Below, piece by piece: positions 1 through 8,164 of a stretch of DNA of 64,000 nucleotides. Position 1 is the first letter of the stretch; each line of letters opens with the position of its first letter. The notes under the pieces were generated by a model. The model did no database searches, was not told where the DNA came from, and saw only the letters and a program-made list of their open reading frames with translations. The DNA lies in NCBI GenBank assembly GCA_963754045.1, contig CAVWEN010000003.1:558001-622000 (forward strand), given 5' to 3'. The DNA is from JALZKA01 sp963754045. GTDB taxonomy: Bacteria; Actinomycetota; Thermoleophilia; Solirubrobacterales; 70-9. The translations under genes and the position numbers were made by a program.

Positions 1-1023
1 GAAGTTGTCGTCGGCCGATCCGATGTAGACCGTGGGAGGTGTGCCGGGTGCGTCGGCGAGCGCAGGGCCTGAGTAGACCTCGGCGCCGGTGGACTTCGAC
101 CAGGCGATCTCGCCCGTGTCCTGATCGAGACTGTAAACCCGGGAGTCGATTGATCCGAAGTAGACGCGCCCGAAGCCCACCGCAGGCGTCGAGTAGATCC
201 CGCCGCCGCGGCCGAAACTGCTGCCGCTGGTGTTCACCGACCAGACCTGCTTGCCGCTCTTGGCGTCGAGCGCGAACACCTGCCCGGAGTAGTTGCCGCC
301 GTAGACCTTCCCCTTGCTCTGTGCGAGTGCACCCTTGATGGCGCCGCCGGTGTCGTAGGTCCACTCAATCGAGCCATCCTTCTGGTCGAGCGCGAACACG
401 GTGCCGCACTCGCAGCCAAAGATCACGAGCTTCCCCTGGTAGGCGAGAGGGGAGGACTCAGAGCGGCCGGGCAACGGCCGCTTCCAGAGGACCTTCCCGT
501 TCTTGGCGTCGAGGCCGACGGCCTGTCCGGGTTCGAGGCTCGTCAGAAAGAGCCTGCCGCTCTCGTAGGCGGGGGCGGAGGCGGCGAGCTTGCCGACCTT
601 TCGCTTCCAGAGCCTCTTTCGATTCTTGACCTGACGCGCCTGGACCTTGGTCTCGATGTCCTGGAAGTAGATGACGTCGTCGACGACTATCGGCGAAAAC
701 TCGAGGAGCTTCCCGTTCTCGTAACTCCAGTCGGAACCGCCAAATGGCGGCTTGACGACGTTCGTCGGGAAGTATCGGGTGCGAGCGTCGTCGAAGCCGT
801 AGGTCGGCCAGTTGACTGTCCTGTCCTTCGGCTTCGGCGGTTTCGCCTTCGGCTCTTCCTCGGCCACGAAATCGACCTCGGGATTCGAGACGTCTGCGGG
901 GCGCTTCAACAACTCGTAGGAGAGCACGCCGATGCCGCCGGCCGTCACGGCCAGCACTCCGGCCAAAGCGAAGCGCCGGTTAGTGCTCCAAGAGCGCCAG
1001 ATGTTGAGGAGTCGACTCGTCAT
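1..1023 (-). CDS. PQQ-binding-like beta-propeller repeat protein (3' end outside window)
   Basis: The frame is open from an ATG at 1023 down to the left edge, so the C-terminus is missing. The N-terminus has a membrane anchor at about residues 17-37 (FALAGVLAVTAGGIGVLSY), then a Pro/Lys-rich linker and repeated blades with the pattern GxVxALDxxxGxxxW, for example VFALDQKDGSIEW, VFALDAKSGKQVW and VYSLDQDTGEIAW. These are PQQ-type WD-like propeller repeats. It is probably an extracytoplasmic membrane-anchored propeller (a BamB/outer-binding-protein-like fold). No catalytic residues for a dehydrogenase can be judged from this part. It is divergent from the CCA-enzyme gene, with 27 bp between the two starts. 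Confidence 0.85.
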   Translation of the reverse strand, partial: MTSRLLNIWRSWSTNRRFALAGVLAVTAGGIGVLSYELLKRPADVSNPEVDFVAEEEPKAKPPKPKDRTVNWPTYGFDDARTRYFPTNVVKPPFGGSDWSYENGKLLEFSPIVVDDVIYFQDIETKVQARQVKNRKRLWKRKVGKLAASAPAYESGRLFLTSLEPGQAVGLDAKNGKVLWKRPLPGRSESSPLAYQGKLVIFGCECGTVFALDQKDGSIEWTYDTGGAIKGALAQSKGKVYGGNYSGQVFALDAKSGKQVWSVNTSGSSFGRGGGIYSTPAVGFGRVYFGSIDSRVYSLDQDTGEIAWSKSTGAEVYSGPALADAPGTPPTVYIGSADDNF

Positions 1024-1050
1024 CGTGGATCAGTCATCGTAGGCAACGCG
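1024..1050. promoter_or_regulatory. Divergent promoter region between the propeller gene and the CCA enzyme
   Basis: Only 27 bp separate the two start codons. On the plus strand TAGGCA (1040-1045) lies 5 nt before the ATG at 1051. On the minus strand TACGAT (1041-1036) lies 12 nt before the ATG at 1023. These match the TAnnnT -10-like hexamers seen before many genes here, so both transcripts would be leaderless or nearly so. Inferred from pattern only. Confidence 0.4.
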
Positions 1051-2184
1051 ATGAACGGCCCGGCAAAGCCAACCGATGCGACTAGTGCGATGGCGGCACT
1101 TGAATCCGCGCCCGCGATCGGACGGATCAGGCGGGCGGTGCGTACGGGAAGTGCCTACGTGGTGGGTGGCACGGTTCGCGACGCGTTGCTGGGAATCGAC
1201 CGAACAGACCTTGACGTGGCCATCGAAGGCGACGCGATCGAACTCGCACGATCCGTCGGTGATCCCGCACGGGTCCATGATTCGTTCGGCACGGCGACCG
1301 TTGAGCTAGACGGCCTCGAAGTGGATCTCGCCGCCACACGCTCTGAGACCTACGCGCAGCCGGGAGCCCTGCCGAATGTCGAGTGGCCCGTCCCGCTTGC
1401 ACAGGACCTGAGCCGCCGCGACTTCTCGGTTAACGCGATGGCGCTGCCGCTCCAGGGTCGCGCGGAGTTGATCGATCCTCACTCGGGCCACGCCGATCTG
1501 GAATCAGGAGTCCTTCGAGTTCTTCATCCAGCCTCGATCGCCGACGACCCCACGCGTGCCCTGCGCGCAGCCCGCTACGCGGCCCGGCTTGGTTTCGAGC
1601 TGGAATCGCAGACGGCGGAGCTGATCGGCGGAGCGGACCTGGAAACGGTTTCCCCTGAGCGCGTCGCCGCCGAGATGCGCCGCGCCGCGAGAGAGCCCGA
1701 TCCGTGCAAGGTGTTCGGCCTGCTCGCGAGCTGGGGGCTGGCCGGAGTGGACAATGGCGCCCCGGCGCGGATCAAGGCATTGCTCGCCACGCTCCGGATC
1801 CCCGGCTGGGACGAGCTGGTCGACCGCGAGGAGACGATCGTGAACTTCGCCCGCCTCAGCCCAGAGCTCGAGACCGCAGCGCTGCGGCTGGCGGCAGCTC
1901 ACCCTGAGCGACCTTCGGACGCAGCCGACCTTGCCTCCGGACGGGAGCCGCTCGAGCTCATCGCGGGGCGAACCGCGGGGGGCGCGTGGCTCGACGAATG
2001 GCTAACGCGGGTCAGGGCGGTTGCGCTTGAGATCAACGGCGACGACCTGATCGAAGCTGGCGTGTCTCATGGCCCGCAAGTGGGCCGCGGCCTGACGGCC
2101 GCCCTGCGCGCGAAGCGCGACGGCGAGGCACCAACGCGCGAGGACGAGCTACGGATCGCGCTCGCGGCGGCGCGTCTAGCCTGA
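1051..2184 (+). CDS. CCA tRNA nucleotidyltransferase / poly(A) polymerase family protein
   Basis: Class II nucleotidyltransferase of the CCA-adding/poly(A) polymerase family, which would add or repair the 3' CCA of tRNA. Visible signatures: GGTVRD at residues 39-44, the metal-binding pair in TDLDVAIEG (Asp53, Asp55), the RRDFSVNAMALPL motif, and DDPTRALRAARYAARLGFEL of the neck region. At 377 aa it is shorter than the roughly 470-490 aa actinobacterial enzymes, and I see no C-terminal HD phosphohydrolase motif. A-adding versus full CCA-adding activity cannot be decided by eye. The ATG is 5 nt after a TAGGCA hexamer. Confidence 0.85.
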   Translation: MNGPAKPTDATSAMAALESAPAIGRIRRAVRTGSAYVVGGTVRDALLGIDRTDLDVAIEGDAIELARSVGDPARVHDSFGTATVELDGLEVDLAATRSETYAQPGALPNVEWPVPLAQDLSRRDFSVNAMALPLQGRAELIDPHSGHADLESGVLRVLHPASIADDPTRALRAARYAARLGFELESQTAELIGGADLETVSPERVAAEMRRAAREPDPCKVFGLLASWGLAGVDNGAPARIKALLATLRIPGWDELVDREETIVNFARLSPELETAALRLAAAHPERPSDAADLASGREPLELIAGRTAGGAWLDEWLTRVRAVALEINGDDLIEAGVSHGPQVGRGLTAALRAKRDGEAPTREDELRIALAAARLA

Positions 2185-2188
2185 TCGC

Positions 2189-2929
2189 ATGCGCTGGCGG
2201 GAGAACGATGGTGTTCGCTGGCTCCAGGCGGAGTTGGTTGAGGCAACGGCGGTCTTCTCGACCCGGGTCGGCGGCACGAGCGACGGCCCGTTCACCTCGC
2301 TCAACCTCGGGATTCTGACCGAGGACCAGCGCGAGCACGTGTACGAGAATCGCCGTCGCCTGGCAGCGGCGCTCGGGCGCGATCCAGCCGGGGTGTTGTT
2401 CGGGCGCCAGGTCCACGAGTCCGGAGTCGACCGCGCCGAGGCTCGCCAGTCGACCGGGTGGGCGAAGCCGGGTGATGAGCCCCGCGAGGTGGATGGCCAG
2501 GCCACCTCCTCGCCCGAGCTGACGCCAGCGGTATTCGTGGCCGACTGCCTTCCCGTAGCGCTCAGCGGCCCGACCGGGGTGGCGATGGCGCATTGCGGCT
2601 GGCGGGGGCTGGCGGAAGGGATCGTCGCCCGAGCCGTGGACGAGGTGCAGGCCGAAGCGGCCGCGATCGGTCCGGGCATCGGCCCGTGTTGTTACGAGGT
2701 GGGCGCCGAGGTGCTCGCGGCGTTCGCCCACCTGGGCGCCGGTGCTGCTGCCGGACGAATGCTCGACCTCCCGGAGGTGGCCGAGCGTGCCCTGCGAAAG
2801 GCCGGGGTGGAGCAGGTCGAGCGCGCCGGGATTTGCACCTCGTGTGATCCCGAACTGTTTTTTTCCCATCGCCGCGACGACGGGAAAACCGGCCGCCAGG
2901 CGGGAATGGTGTGGTCATGGCCGAACTGA
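2189..2929 (+). CDS. pgeF: Peptidoglycan editing factor / YfiH-family (multicopper polyphenol oxidase domain) protein
   Basis: 246-aa YfiH/PgeF-family (Cu-oxidase_4 fold) protein. Characterised members act as purine nucleoside phosphorylase/adenosine deaminase or as a peptidoglycan editing factor that hydrolyses UDP-MurNAc-L-Ser. Zn-ligand motifs are present in order: FGRQVH (His), VADCLPVAL (Cys) and VAMAHCGWRGL (His), followed by IGPGIGPCCYEVG. The start ATG lies 6 nt after TAGCCT (2177-2182), which suggests a leaderless transcript. It overlaps yggS, the usual neighbour in the sepF end of actinobacterial division clusters. Confidence 0.88.
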   Translation: MRWRENDGVRWLQAELVEATAVFSTRVGGTSDGPFTSLNLGILTEDQREHVYENRRRLAAALGRDPAGVLFGRQVHESGVDRAEARQSTGWAKPGDEPREVDGQATSSPELTPAVFVADCLPVALSGPTGVAMAHCGWRGLAEGIVARAVDEVQAEAAAIGPGIGPCCYEVGAEVLAAFAHLGAGAAAGRMLDLPEVAERALRKAGVEQVERAGICTSCDPELFFSHRRDDGKTGRQAGMVWSWPN

Positions 2930-3555
2930 TGCGCGACATCGACCCGGACCTCGTGCGCGCCCGCCTCGCCGAGGTTCGAGCGGTGGTGGGGGAGGACGTC
3001 GAGGTGCTCGTTGCGACCAAGTACGTGCCACTCGAGGAGATGCCTGCGCTCGCCGAGGCCGGGGTGACCCTGGTCGGGGAGAACACGCTCGACTCACTCC
3101 GGCGCAAGCGTGAGGTCCACGGCGATGCGTTCGGCTGGGATTTCATTGGCGCCCTTCAAAGTCGCAAGGTGAAGGGGATCCTGCCGCTCGTGGACCGAAT
3201 CCACTCGCTGGCCAGCGATTCGGCGCTGGCCAAGCTCGAGCACGCAAACGAGGGAACGAAGCTGCTCGTGCAGGTGAACGTCGCGGGCGAGGAGGGCAAG
3301 GGCGGAGTTCGACCCGAGGAACTCACGGAGTTTCTGGAAAGGTGCCCGCCGGGCGTGGAGGGGTTGATGACGATGCCGCCTTTCGCGGAGGATGCCGAGT
3401 CTTCGCGACCCCATTTTGCGCGTCTGGCCGAGCTCGCGGCCACACACGGCTTGAGATCTCTCTCGATGGGGACGTCACAGGACTGGAAGGTCGCGGTTCA
3501 GGAAGGCGCGACGATCGTGAGGCTGGGATCGAGCTTGCTTCGCAACAATGTGTAG
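2917..3555 (+). CDS. YggS-family PLP homeostasis protein
   Basis: Pyridoxal-phosphate-binding protein of the YggS/PLPBP family (alanine-racemase-like TIM barrel), involved in vitamin B6 homeostasis and often encoded beside sepF. The PLP lysine is in VLVATKYVP near the N-terminus, the phosphate-binding end is LSMGTSQDWKVAVQEGATIVRLGSSL, and FIGALQSRK (HxxGxxQxxK equivalent) is present. The frame is open from a GTG at 2911. I prefer ATG 2917 (MAELMRDI), which overlaps the end of pgeF by 13 nt. About 212 aa, normal for the family. Confidence 0.9.
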   Translation: MAELMRDIDPDLVRARLAEVRAVVGEDVEVLVATKYVPLEEMPALAEAGVTLVGENTLDSLRRKREVHGDAFGWDFIGALQSRKVKGILPLVDRIHSLASDSALAKLEHANEGTKLLVQVNVAGEEGKGGVRPEELTEFLERCPPGVEGLMTMPPFAEDAESSRPHFARLAELAATHGLRSLSMGTSQDWKVAVQEGATIVRLGSSLLRNNV

Positions 3556-3591
3556 AGGAGAATCCAGCCCAGACGCGAAAAACCGCTGCTG

Positions 3592-4146
3592 ATGGCCCTC
3601 AGAGATACATGGCACCGTTCCCTCGTCTACTTCGGCCTCGCCGAGGACCACGACGATTACCACGAGCCCGACCTGTACGAGCCCGAGACGGGAACGCACG
3701 GCGCGGCGACCACCACGTACCCGGAGTCCGCTCCGCGTGCCGCCACGGTCAGCAGGCTCGGCGATCGCCGGCGCAGCCAGGACGAGATCGACGACATCTT
3801 CTCGGACGACGATGCACCGCCCCGCGCACGGTCACTGCGTCCGGTCGGAAACGGGGGCGGGGGCGCCGACGTGCGCGTCCACCTCGTCAACCCACATAGC
3901 TTCAACGACGCACAAGAGGTTGCGGACCGGTTCAAGAATGGCGTGCCCGTGATTCTCAATTTGCAGACGACCGAGGCCGAGCTCGCGAAGCGGCTGATCG
4001 ACTTCGCCTCCGGGCTCACGTATGCGCTCGAGGGCGGAATGCAGAAGGTCGCGGAGAAGACCTTCATGCTCACGCCCCGCAACGTCGAGGTCTCGGCCGA
4101 GCAGACCGCGCAGCTCGTTGAGAAGGGCTTCTTCAACCAGTCCTGA
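3592..4146 (+). CDS. sepF: Cell division protein SepF
   Basis: 184-aa SepF: an N-terminal amphipathic membrane-binding segment (MALRDTWHRSLVYFGLAED), an acidic, low-complexity linker (residues 20-90), then the compact SepF core (residues about 92-180) with VHLVNPHSFNDAQEVADRF, VPVILNL and RLIDFASGLTYALEGGMQKV. SepF anchors FtsZ at the Z-ring in actinobacteria, which lack FtsA. The context (pgeF, yggS, then proC, yggT, lspA) is the distal end of an actinobacterial division cluster, although ftsZ itself is not in the window. Confidence 0.95.
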   Translation: MALRDTWHRSLVYFGLAEDHDDYHEPDLYEPETGTHGAATTTYPESAPRAATVSRLGDRRRSQDEIDDIFSDDDAPPRARSLRPVGNGGGGADVRVHLVNPHSFNDAQEVADRFKNGVPVILNLQTTEAELAKRLIDFASGLTYALEGGMQKVAEKTFMLTPRNVEVSAEQTAQLVEKGFFNQS

Positions 4147-4156
4147 TGGATTGCAC

Positions 4157-4215
4157 GGCCGCGGCTCCGCCACGCGGCCCCGGCGAAATCCTCGCTTCGC
4201 GTCCGGTTTCGCCGG
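4157..4215 (+). terminator. Tandem GC-rich hairpins after sepF
   Basis: Two perfect stems follow each other between sepF and proC: GGCCGCG (4157-4163) with CGCGGCC (4173-4179), then CCGGCGAAA (4180-4188) with TTTCGCCGG (4207-4215). There is no T-tract, so they could be a hairpin-only terminator or an mRNA-stabilising element. proC has its own -10-like TAGCCT (4234-4239) just downstream, which fits a transcription unit boundary here. Confidence 0.45.
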
Positions 4216-4246
4216 GTCTGTGTCGGGCTGAAATAGCCTTGGGCCC

Positions 4247-5011
4247 ATGAGACTGGGTTTCGCAGGCGCGGGCAGCATGGCCGCCGCGATGGCGCGCGGT
4301 TGGTCGCGCGGTGCGACGCCGCCGCGCATGAGCTTCTGCGATCTGGACGTCGATCGGGCCCGCCATCTCGCGTCCGAGGTGGACGGCGCCGCGGTGGAAT
4401 CGCTGACCGAGCTCCGCGAGGAGGCCGATGTCCTCGTGCTGGCGGTCAAGCCGGCCGCGCTCGACGACGTAGCCGCACAGCTCGAGCGCCAGGCTCCCGC
4501 GCTGCTCTCGGTGTTGGCCGCGACCCCCGTGAGTGCGCTCCAAGAGGCCTTCCCGGGCGTGCCCGCGATGCGCGTGATGCCCAACCAGCCGGCCGAGGTG
4601 GGTCGCGGGGTGCTCTGTTACGTGCCACCCATAGAGATGCCCGACGAGATCTCAAACGAGTTGATCGCCCTCCTGGGTGCGCTCGGTACGGCCGTCGCGG
4701 TTCCCGAGGACCGGATCGACGCCGCAATGGCCGTGATGTCCTGCGCACCGGCATACGTCGCGGTGTTCGCGAAGGCGCTTGCCGACGCCGGGGCGCGAGA
4801 GGGCCTGGAGCCTGCACTGGCGCTGGAGCTGGTCGCCGGAACCCTCGAGGGCACGGCTGAGATGCTGCGCGAGCGTGACCCGGACTCGATCCAGCGTGCC
4901 GTGGCGCCGCCAGGCGGGGCGACCGAGGCGGGACTAGACGCGCTGGCCGAAGGTGGCTTCGGCGAGGCCATCGATGCGGCGGTCCGAGCGTCGCTGGAGC
5001 GCTTCCGTTGA
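4247..5011 (+). CDS. proC: Pyrroline-5-carboxylate reductase
   Basis: 254-aa NAD(P)H-dependent reductase that converts 1-pyrroline-5-carboxylate to proline. The Rossmann start is MRLGFAGAGSMAAAMARGW, followed by VLVLAVKPAAL, the substrate-loop MRVMPNQPAEVGRGV and a C-terminal helical domain with AAMAVMSCAPAYVAVFAKALADAG and APPGGATEAGLDAL. It is slightly short compared with the usual 265-275 aa. ATG 4247 lies 7 nt after TAGCCT. The stop overlaps the yggT start, so the two are probably translationally coupled. Confidence 0.92.
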   Translation: MRLGFAGAGSMAAAMARGWSRGATPPRMSFCDLDVDRARHLASEVDGAAVESLTELREEADVLVLAVKPAALDDVAAQLERQAPALLSVLAATPVSALQEAFPGVPAMRVMPNQPAEVGRGVLCYVPPIEMPDEISNELIALLGALGTAVAVPEDRIDAAMAVMSCAPAYVAVFAKALADAGAREGLEPALALELVAGTLEGTAEMLRERDPDSIQRAVAPPGGATEAGLDALAEGGFGEAIDAAVRASLERFR

Positions 5012-5322
5012 GTTTCCTCGTGGCACTCACCCGCGAGGACATCGCCCAATACGTCGACTCACTGTTCCTCGTCTACATGATCCTGATCTTCGCCCGGATC
5101 GTGCTCTCCTGGGTTCAGCAGTTTCGTCCGCTCCCCTACAACCTGATGCTGCGAACCGTGATCGGGTTCATCGAGGAGGTCGTGGATCCGTACCTGAACC
5201 TCTTCCGCCGGTTCATCCCGCCGATCGGGGGTGGCGGAATGGCGCTCGACCTCAGCCCGATCCTGGCGATCATCGTGCTGTTGATCGCCCAGAGCGTCAG
5301 CGTCGATCTGATCGCGGGGTGA
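5008..5322 (+). CDS. YggT family membrane protein
   Basis: 104-aa integral membrane protein of the YggT family, a conserved component of the sepF region in Gram-positive bacteria with a poorly defined role, possibly in membrane or division-site organisation. Two hydrophobic segments are visible, about residues 15-38 (LFLVYMILIFARIVLSWV) and 80-102 (LSPILAIIVLLIAQSVSV), with VDPYLNLFRRFIPPIGG between them. Start TTG 5008 overlaps the proC stop; GTG 5020 is an alternative. It overlaps lspA by 4 nt. Confidence 0.85.
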   Translation: MSFLVALTREDIAQYVDSLFLVYMILIFARIVLSWVQQFRPLPYNLMLRTVIGFIEEVVDPYLNLFRRFIPPIGGGGMALDLSPILAIIVLLIAQSVSVDLIAG

Positions 5323-5789
5323 TCTCACTACGCAACCCCGGGTGGACGGCCATGCTGGCCGTTGGCGCGATCGTCGTCGCGGTGGATCAGATGACCAAAA
5401 CCCTGGCCGAGAACGGAATCGACCGGGGCGATCGCGTGGAGGTGCTGCCGTTCGTCGATTTCGTCCACGTGCTGAACAAGGGGGTCGCGTTCGGGTTCCT
5501 CGGCTCAGGCGGGCAGGGGGTTGTGCTCGCCGTCACGATCGCAGCGCTGATCCTGGTCCTCGGATGGTTCACCACGCACCCCGACCGCAAGGGAGGCTGG
5601 CTGGCGGTCGGCCTGCTCGCGGGCGGGGCGATCGGGAACCTGATCGACAGGCTCACCGGCGAGGGCGTAACCGACTTCATCGATCTGCCACTGTGGCCAT
5701 CGTTCAACGTCGCCGACATCGCGATCACGCTCGGAGCGGTCCTGCTGGTACTGGCCGCTTTCAGCCCGCGTCCCGCCGATGAGTCCTGA
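5319..5789 (+). CDS. lspA: Lipoprotein signal peptidase (signal peptidase II)
   Basis: 156-aa aspartyl peptidase that cleaves prolipoprotein signal peptides after diacylglyceryl modification of the lipobox cysteine. The two catalytic aspartates are in GNLIDRLTGEGVTDFIDL and FNVADIAITLG, and NKGVAFGFL is the conserved N-terminal motif (usually NxGxAF). Four membrane segments are visible. The frame runs upstream into yggT, but the GTG at 5319, overlapping the yggT stop as GTGA, is the sensible start. It overlaps the next gene by 11 nt. A substrate in this window is the PPIase lipoprotein at 46.7 kb. Confidence 0.93.
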   Translation: MISLRNPGWTAMLAVGAIVVAVDQMTKTLAENGIDRGDRVEVLPFVDFVHVLNKGVAFGFLGSGGQGVVLAVTIAALILVLGWFTTHPDRKGGWLAVGLLAGGAIGNLIDRLTGEGVTDFIDLPLWPSFNVADIAITLGAVLLVLAAFSPRPADES

Positions 5790-6456
5790 ACCGAAGCTCG
5801 CGCACGTCGACGAGTGGCTCGCTGTGGTCGACAAGCCAGCCGGCCTCGTGGTTCACCCCGCGCCGGGCACTCACGACCCGACCTTGGTCGACCTGCTCGG
5901 GGACCTGCTGGGAGGAGGCGACGACGAGACCCGGCCCGGGATCGTGCATCGCCTCGATCGAGATACCTCGGGCCTGATGCTCGTTGCCCGAACCGACGAG
6001 GCGCACCGCGCGCTGTCAAAGGCGATTGCCGCGCGGGAGGTCGAGCGCACCTATACGGCCCTGGTCAGCGGCAGGCCGCGTTCGCGCGCCGGCACGATCG
6101 ACGCGCCGCTCGGCCGGGACTTCCGCTCGCCCGAGCGCCGCGCCGTGGGCGGCCGCGGCTCACGCGACGCGGTGACCCACTTCGAGGTGGTCGAGACCCT
6201 CGGTAGATGGTCGCTGGTAAGCGTGCGCCTGGAGACCGGACGCACGCATCAAATCCGTGCTCACTTCTCGGCAATCGGCCACCCCCTCGCAGCCGATGGG
6301 CGCTACGGCGGCAAGCGCGGCCTGGGCCTTGAGCGCCAGTTCCTGCACAGCTCGCGGATCGCGCTCGAGCACCCGGGTACTGGGAGGCGGCTGGAACTGG
6401 CATCGCCGCTACCACCCGACCTCGCTGCCGCGCTCGATTCGGCGCGCGAGCCGTGA
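5779..6456 (+). CDS. RluA-family 23S rRNA/tRNA pseudouridine synthase
   Basis: 225-aa pseudouridine synthase of the RluA/RluD family. The catalytic motif PGIVHRLDRDTSGLMLVART contains the essential Asp, followed by RTYTALVSG and TGRTHQIRAHFSAIGHPLAADGRYGG, the classical RluA family blocks. The protein starts almost directly at the catalytic domain (LAHVDEWLAVVDKPAGLVVHP), so the N-terminal S4 RNA-binding domain of RluD is absent. The gene follows lspA, as in many Gram-positive genomes. The RNA target cannot be assigned. Confidence 0.9.
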   Translation: MSPEPKLAHVDEWLAVVDKPAGLVVHPAPGTHDPTLVDLLGDLLGGGDDETRPGIVHRLDRDTSGLMLVARTDEAHRALSKAIAAREVERTYTALVSGRPRSRAGTIDAPLGRDFRSPERRAVGGRGSRDAVTHFEVVETLGRWSLVSVRLETGRTHQIRAHFSAIGHPLAADGRYGGKRGLGLERQFLHSSRIALEHPGTGRRLELASPLPPDLAAALDSAREP

Positions 6457-6467
6457 GCCGAGCCTTC

Positions 6468-6612
6468 TACACTCAGGCGCGTCCAGTACCCAACCCCGTG
6501 AGATCCACGCGGAGGGGCCCTGCCCGGAAAGCGACGCAGTCAAGCGCCGGCACTCCGGGTCCCCAATGCGCCCGCGGGCACCAATCCGAGTAACCCAGAA
6601 GGGAACAATCGA
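6468..6612 (+). promoter_or_regulatory. Promoter and long 5' leader of the rpsB operon
   Basis: A TACACT hexamer at 6468-6473 would place the transcription start near 6481, leaving a leader of about 130 nt before rpsB. The leader contains a CCCGGA/TCCGGG pairing around 6518-6553 and a short palindrome GCCCGCGGGC, then the ribosome binding site AGAAGGGA before ATG 6613. A long structured leader fits autoregulation by ribosomal protein S2, as known in other bacteria, but I cannot match it to a described motif by eye. Confidence 0.4.
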
Positions 6613-7533
6613 ATGTCAGACCCCTCCGTCAAGGAGCTGCTTCAAGCCGGGCTTCACTTCGGCCACCAGACCCAGCGCTGGAACCCCCGTATGCGGCCGT
6701 TTATCCACGGCGAGCACGACGGGATCCACATCATCGACCTACTCCAGACCGAGCACCTGCTCGCCGAGGCCACACGCTTCGCCGCGGAGGTCGCCGGGCG
6801 CGGCGGGAGTGTGCTGTTCGTCGGGACGAAAAAGCAAGCGCGCGATTCCGTCAAGGAATGGGCCGACCGCAGCGGCATGCCGTACGTCAATCAGCGTTGG
6901 CTGGGCGGCCTGCTCACGAACTTCGGGACGATGTCGAAGCGGATCGAGAAGCTCCACGAGCTTCGCGAGCTCGCCGACAACGGCCAGCTCGCGCTGCTAC
7001 CGACGAAGGAGCGGATGAAGCGCGAGGCCGAGCTCACGAAGCTCGAGTACAACCTCGGCGGGGTCCGCGACATGAAGAAGCTCCCCGACGTGGTGGTGGT
7101 GCTGGATCTCAAGACCGAGGCGATCGCGGTGGCCGAGGCGAAGCGCCTACGCCTGCCGATCATCGGCCTGGTCGATACCAACGTCGACCCCGTGCCGGTG
7201 GACTTCCCGGTGCCCGGCAACGACGACGCGATCCGCTCATGCTCGCTCGTGGTCTCCACGATCGGCGAGGCGATCGAGGCCGCCGCCGGATCCTGGCGCG
7301 AGGCTGAGGCCAAGCGGCGTGCCGAAGAGGAGGAGCGCCGCCGCGTGGAGGAGGAGGCGAAGGCCAAGCGTGACGCCGAGGAGAAGGCCCGTCGCGAGGC
7401 TGAGGCCGCCGCGAAGGCTGAGGCCGATGCTGCAGCGGCAGCGGCCCAGCAGGCCGCCGTTGCACAGGGTCAGGCGCCTGTCAGGCCGCCCGCTCCCTCA
7501 CAGCCGGCAGCACCGGAGGGCGGCGGCTCGTGA
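6613..7533 (+). CDS. rpsB: 30S ribosomal protein S2
   Basis: 306-aa S2. The conserved S2 core (residues 1-235) includes LLQAGLHFGHQTQRWNPRM, GTKKQARDSVKEWADRSG, YVNQRWLGGLLTNF, LPDVVVVLDLKTEAIAVAEA and IIGLVDTNVDPVPVDFPVPGNDDAIRS. Residues about 236-306 form a low-complexity Ala/Glu/Lys/Arg-rich helical tail ending in a Pro-rich segment, an extension that also occurs in other actinobacterial S2 proteins. First gene of rpsB-tsf-pyrH-frr. A good Shine-Dalgarno (AGAAGGGA) precedes the ATG, and the gene overlaps tsf by 4 nt. Confidence 0.97.
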   Translation: MSDPSVKELLQAGLHFGHQTQRWNPRMRPFIHGEHDGIHIIDLLQTEHLLAEATRFAAEVAGRGGSVLFVGTKKQARDSVKEWADRSGMPYVNQRWLGGLLTNFGTMSKRIEKLHELRELADNGQLALLPTKERMKREAELTKLEYNLGGVRDMKKLPDVVVVLDLKTEAIAVAEAKRLRLPIIGLVDTNVDPVPVDFPVPGNDDAIRSCSLVVSTIGEAIEAAAGSWREAEAKRRAEEEERRRVEEEAKAKRDAEEKARREAEAAAKAEADAAAAAAQQAAVAQGQAPVRPPAPSQPAAPEGGGS

Positions 7534-8141
7534 GCGTCTCAGCAGCCGACGTCAAGGCCCTGCGCGAGCAGACCGGCGCGGGCATCGTCGACTGCCGCAA
7601 CGCGCTGGCCGAGTCCGACGGCGACCTGCAGAAGGCGATCGAGTACCTCCGCGTGAAGGGCCAGGCATCCGCCGCCAAGCGCAGCGGCCGCTCGACCAGC
7701 GAAGGCATCGTCACCTCCTACCTGCACGCGACCGGCAAGGTCGGAGTGCTCGTCGAGGTTCAGTGCGAAACGGATTTCGTCGCGCGCAACGAGGACTTCC
7801 AGGAGTTCGCTCGCGAGGTTGCCATTCACATAGCCGGCACGCCGTCGCCGCCGATGGTCGTCTCGGCGGAGGAGATTGACGAGGACGCCCGCGAGGCGGA
7901 GCGCAAGGTCTTCGCCGCAAAGGCCGTCGAGGAGGGCAAGCCCGACAACATCGTCGAGAAGATCGTTGAGGGCCAGCTCGCCAAATGGGCCAAGGACGTC
8001 GCCCTGCTCGAACAGGAGCACGTGCGAGGAGACCGCTACGACGGCAAGACCATCGAAGAGATTCGCGCCGAGGTGGCTGCCGCGATGGGTGAGAACGTCC
8101 GCATCGCCCGCTTTTCGCGCTTCCAGGTTGGCTCGGAGTAG
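7530..8141 (+). CDS. tsf: Elongation factor Ts
   Basis: 203-aa guanine nucleotide exchange factor for EF-Tu. It has the UBA-like N-terminus (VKALREQTGAGIVDCRNALAESDGDLQKAIEYLR), the GVLVEVQCETDFVARNEDFQEF signature, and the C-terminal module. At about 200 aa it is the short type with a single core subdomain, as in Thermus, rather than the 280-aa E. coli type. GTG 7530 overlaps the rpsB stop (GTGA), so translation is coupled. Confidence 0.96.
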   Translation: MSVSAADVKALREQTGAGIVDCRNALAESDGDLQKAIEYLRVKGQASAAKRSGRSTSEGIVTSYLHATGKVGVLVEVQCETDFVARNEDFQEFAREVAIHIAGTPSPPMVVSAEEIDEDAREAERKVFAAKAVEEGKPDNIVEKIVEGQLAKWAKDVALLEQEHVRGDRYDGKTIEEIRAEVAAAMGENVRIARFSRFQVGSE

Positions 8142-8164
8142 CAGCGACTAGGGTTGCGAGCCGC

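Noticed and set aside
2857..2864. T-run inside pgeF as a terminator or frameshift site
   Set aside because: It encodes Phe-Phe in a conserved coding frame, has no preceding stem, and the frame continues to the normal C-terminus.
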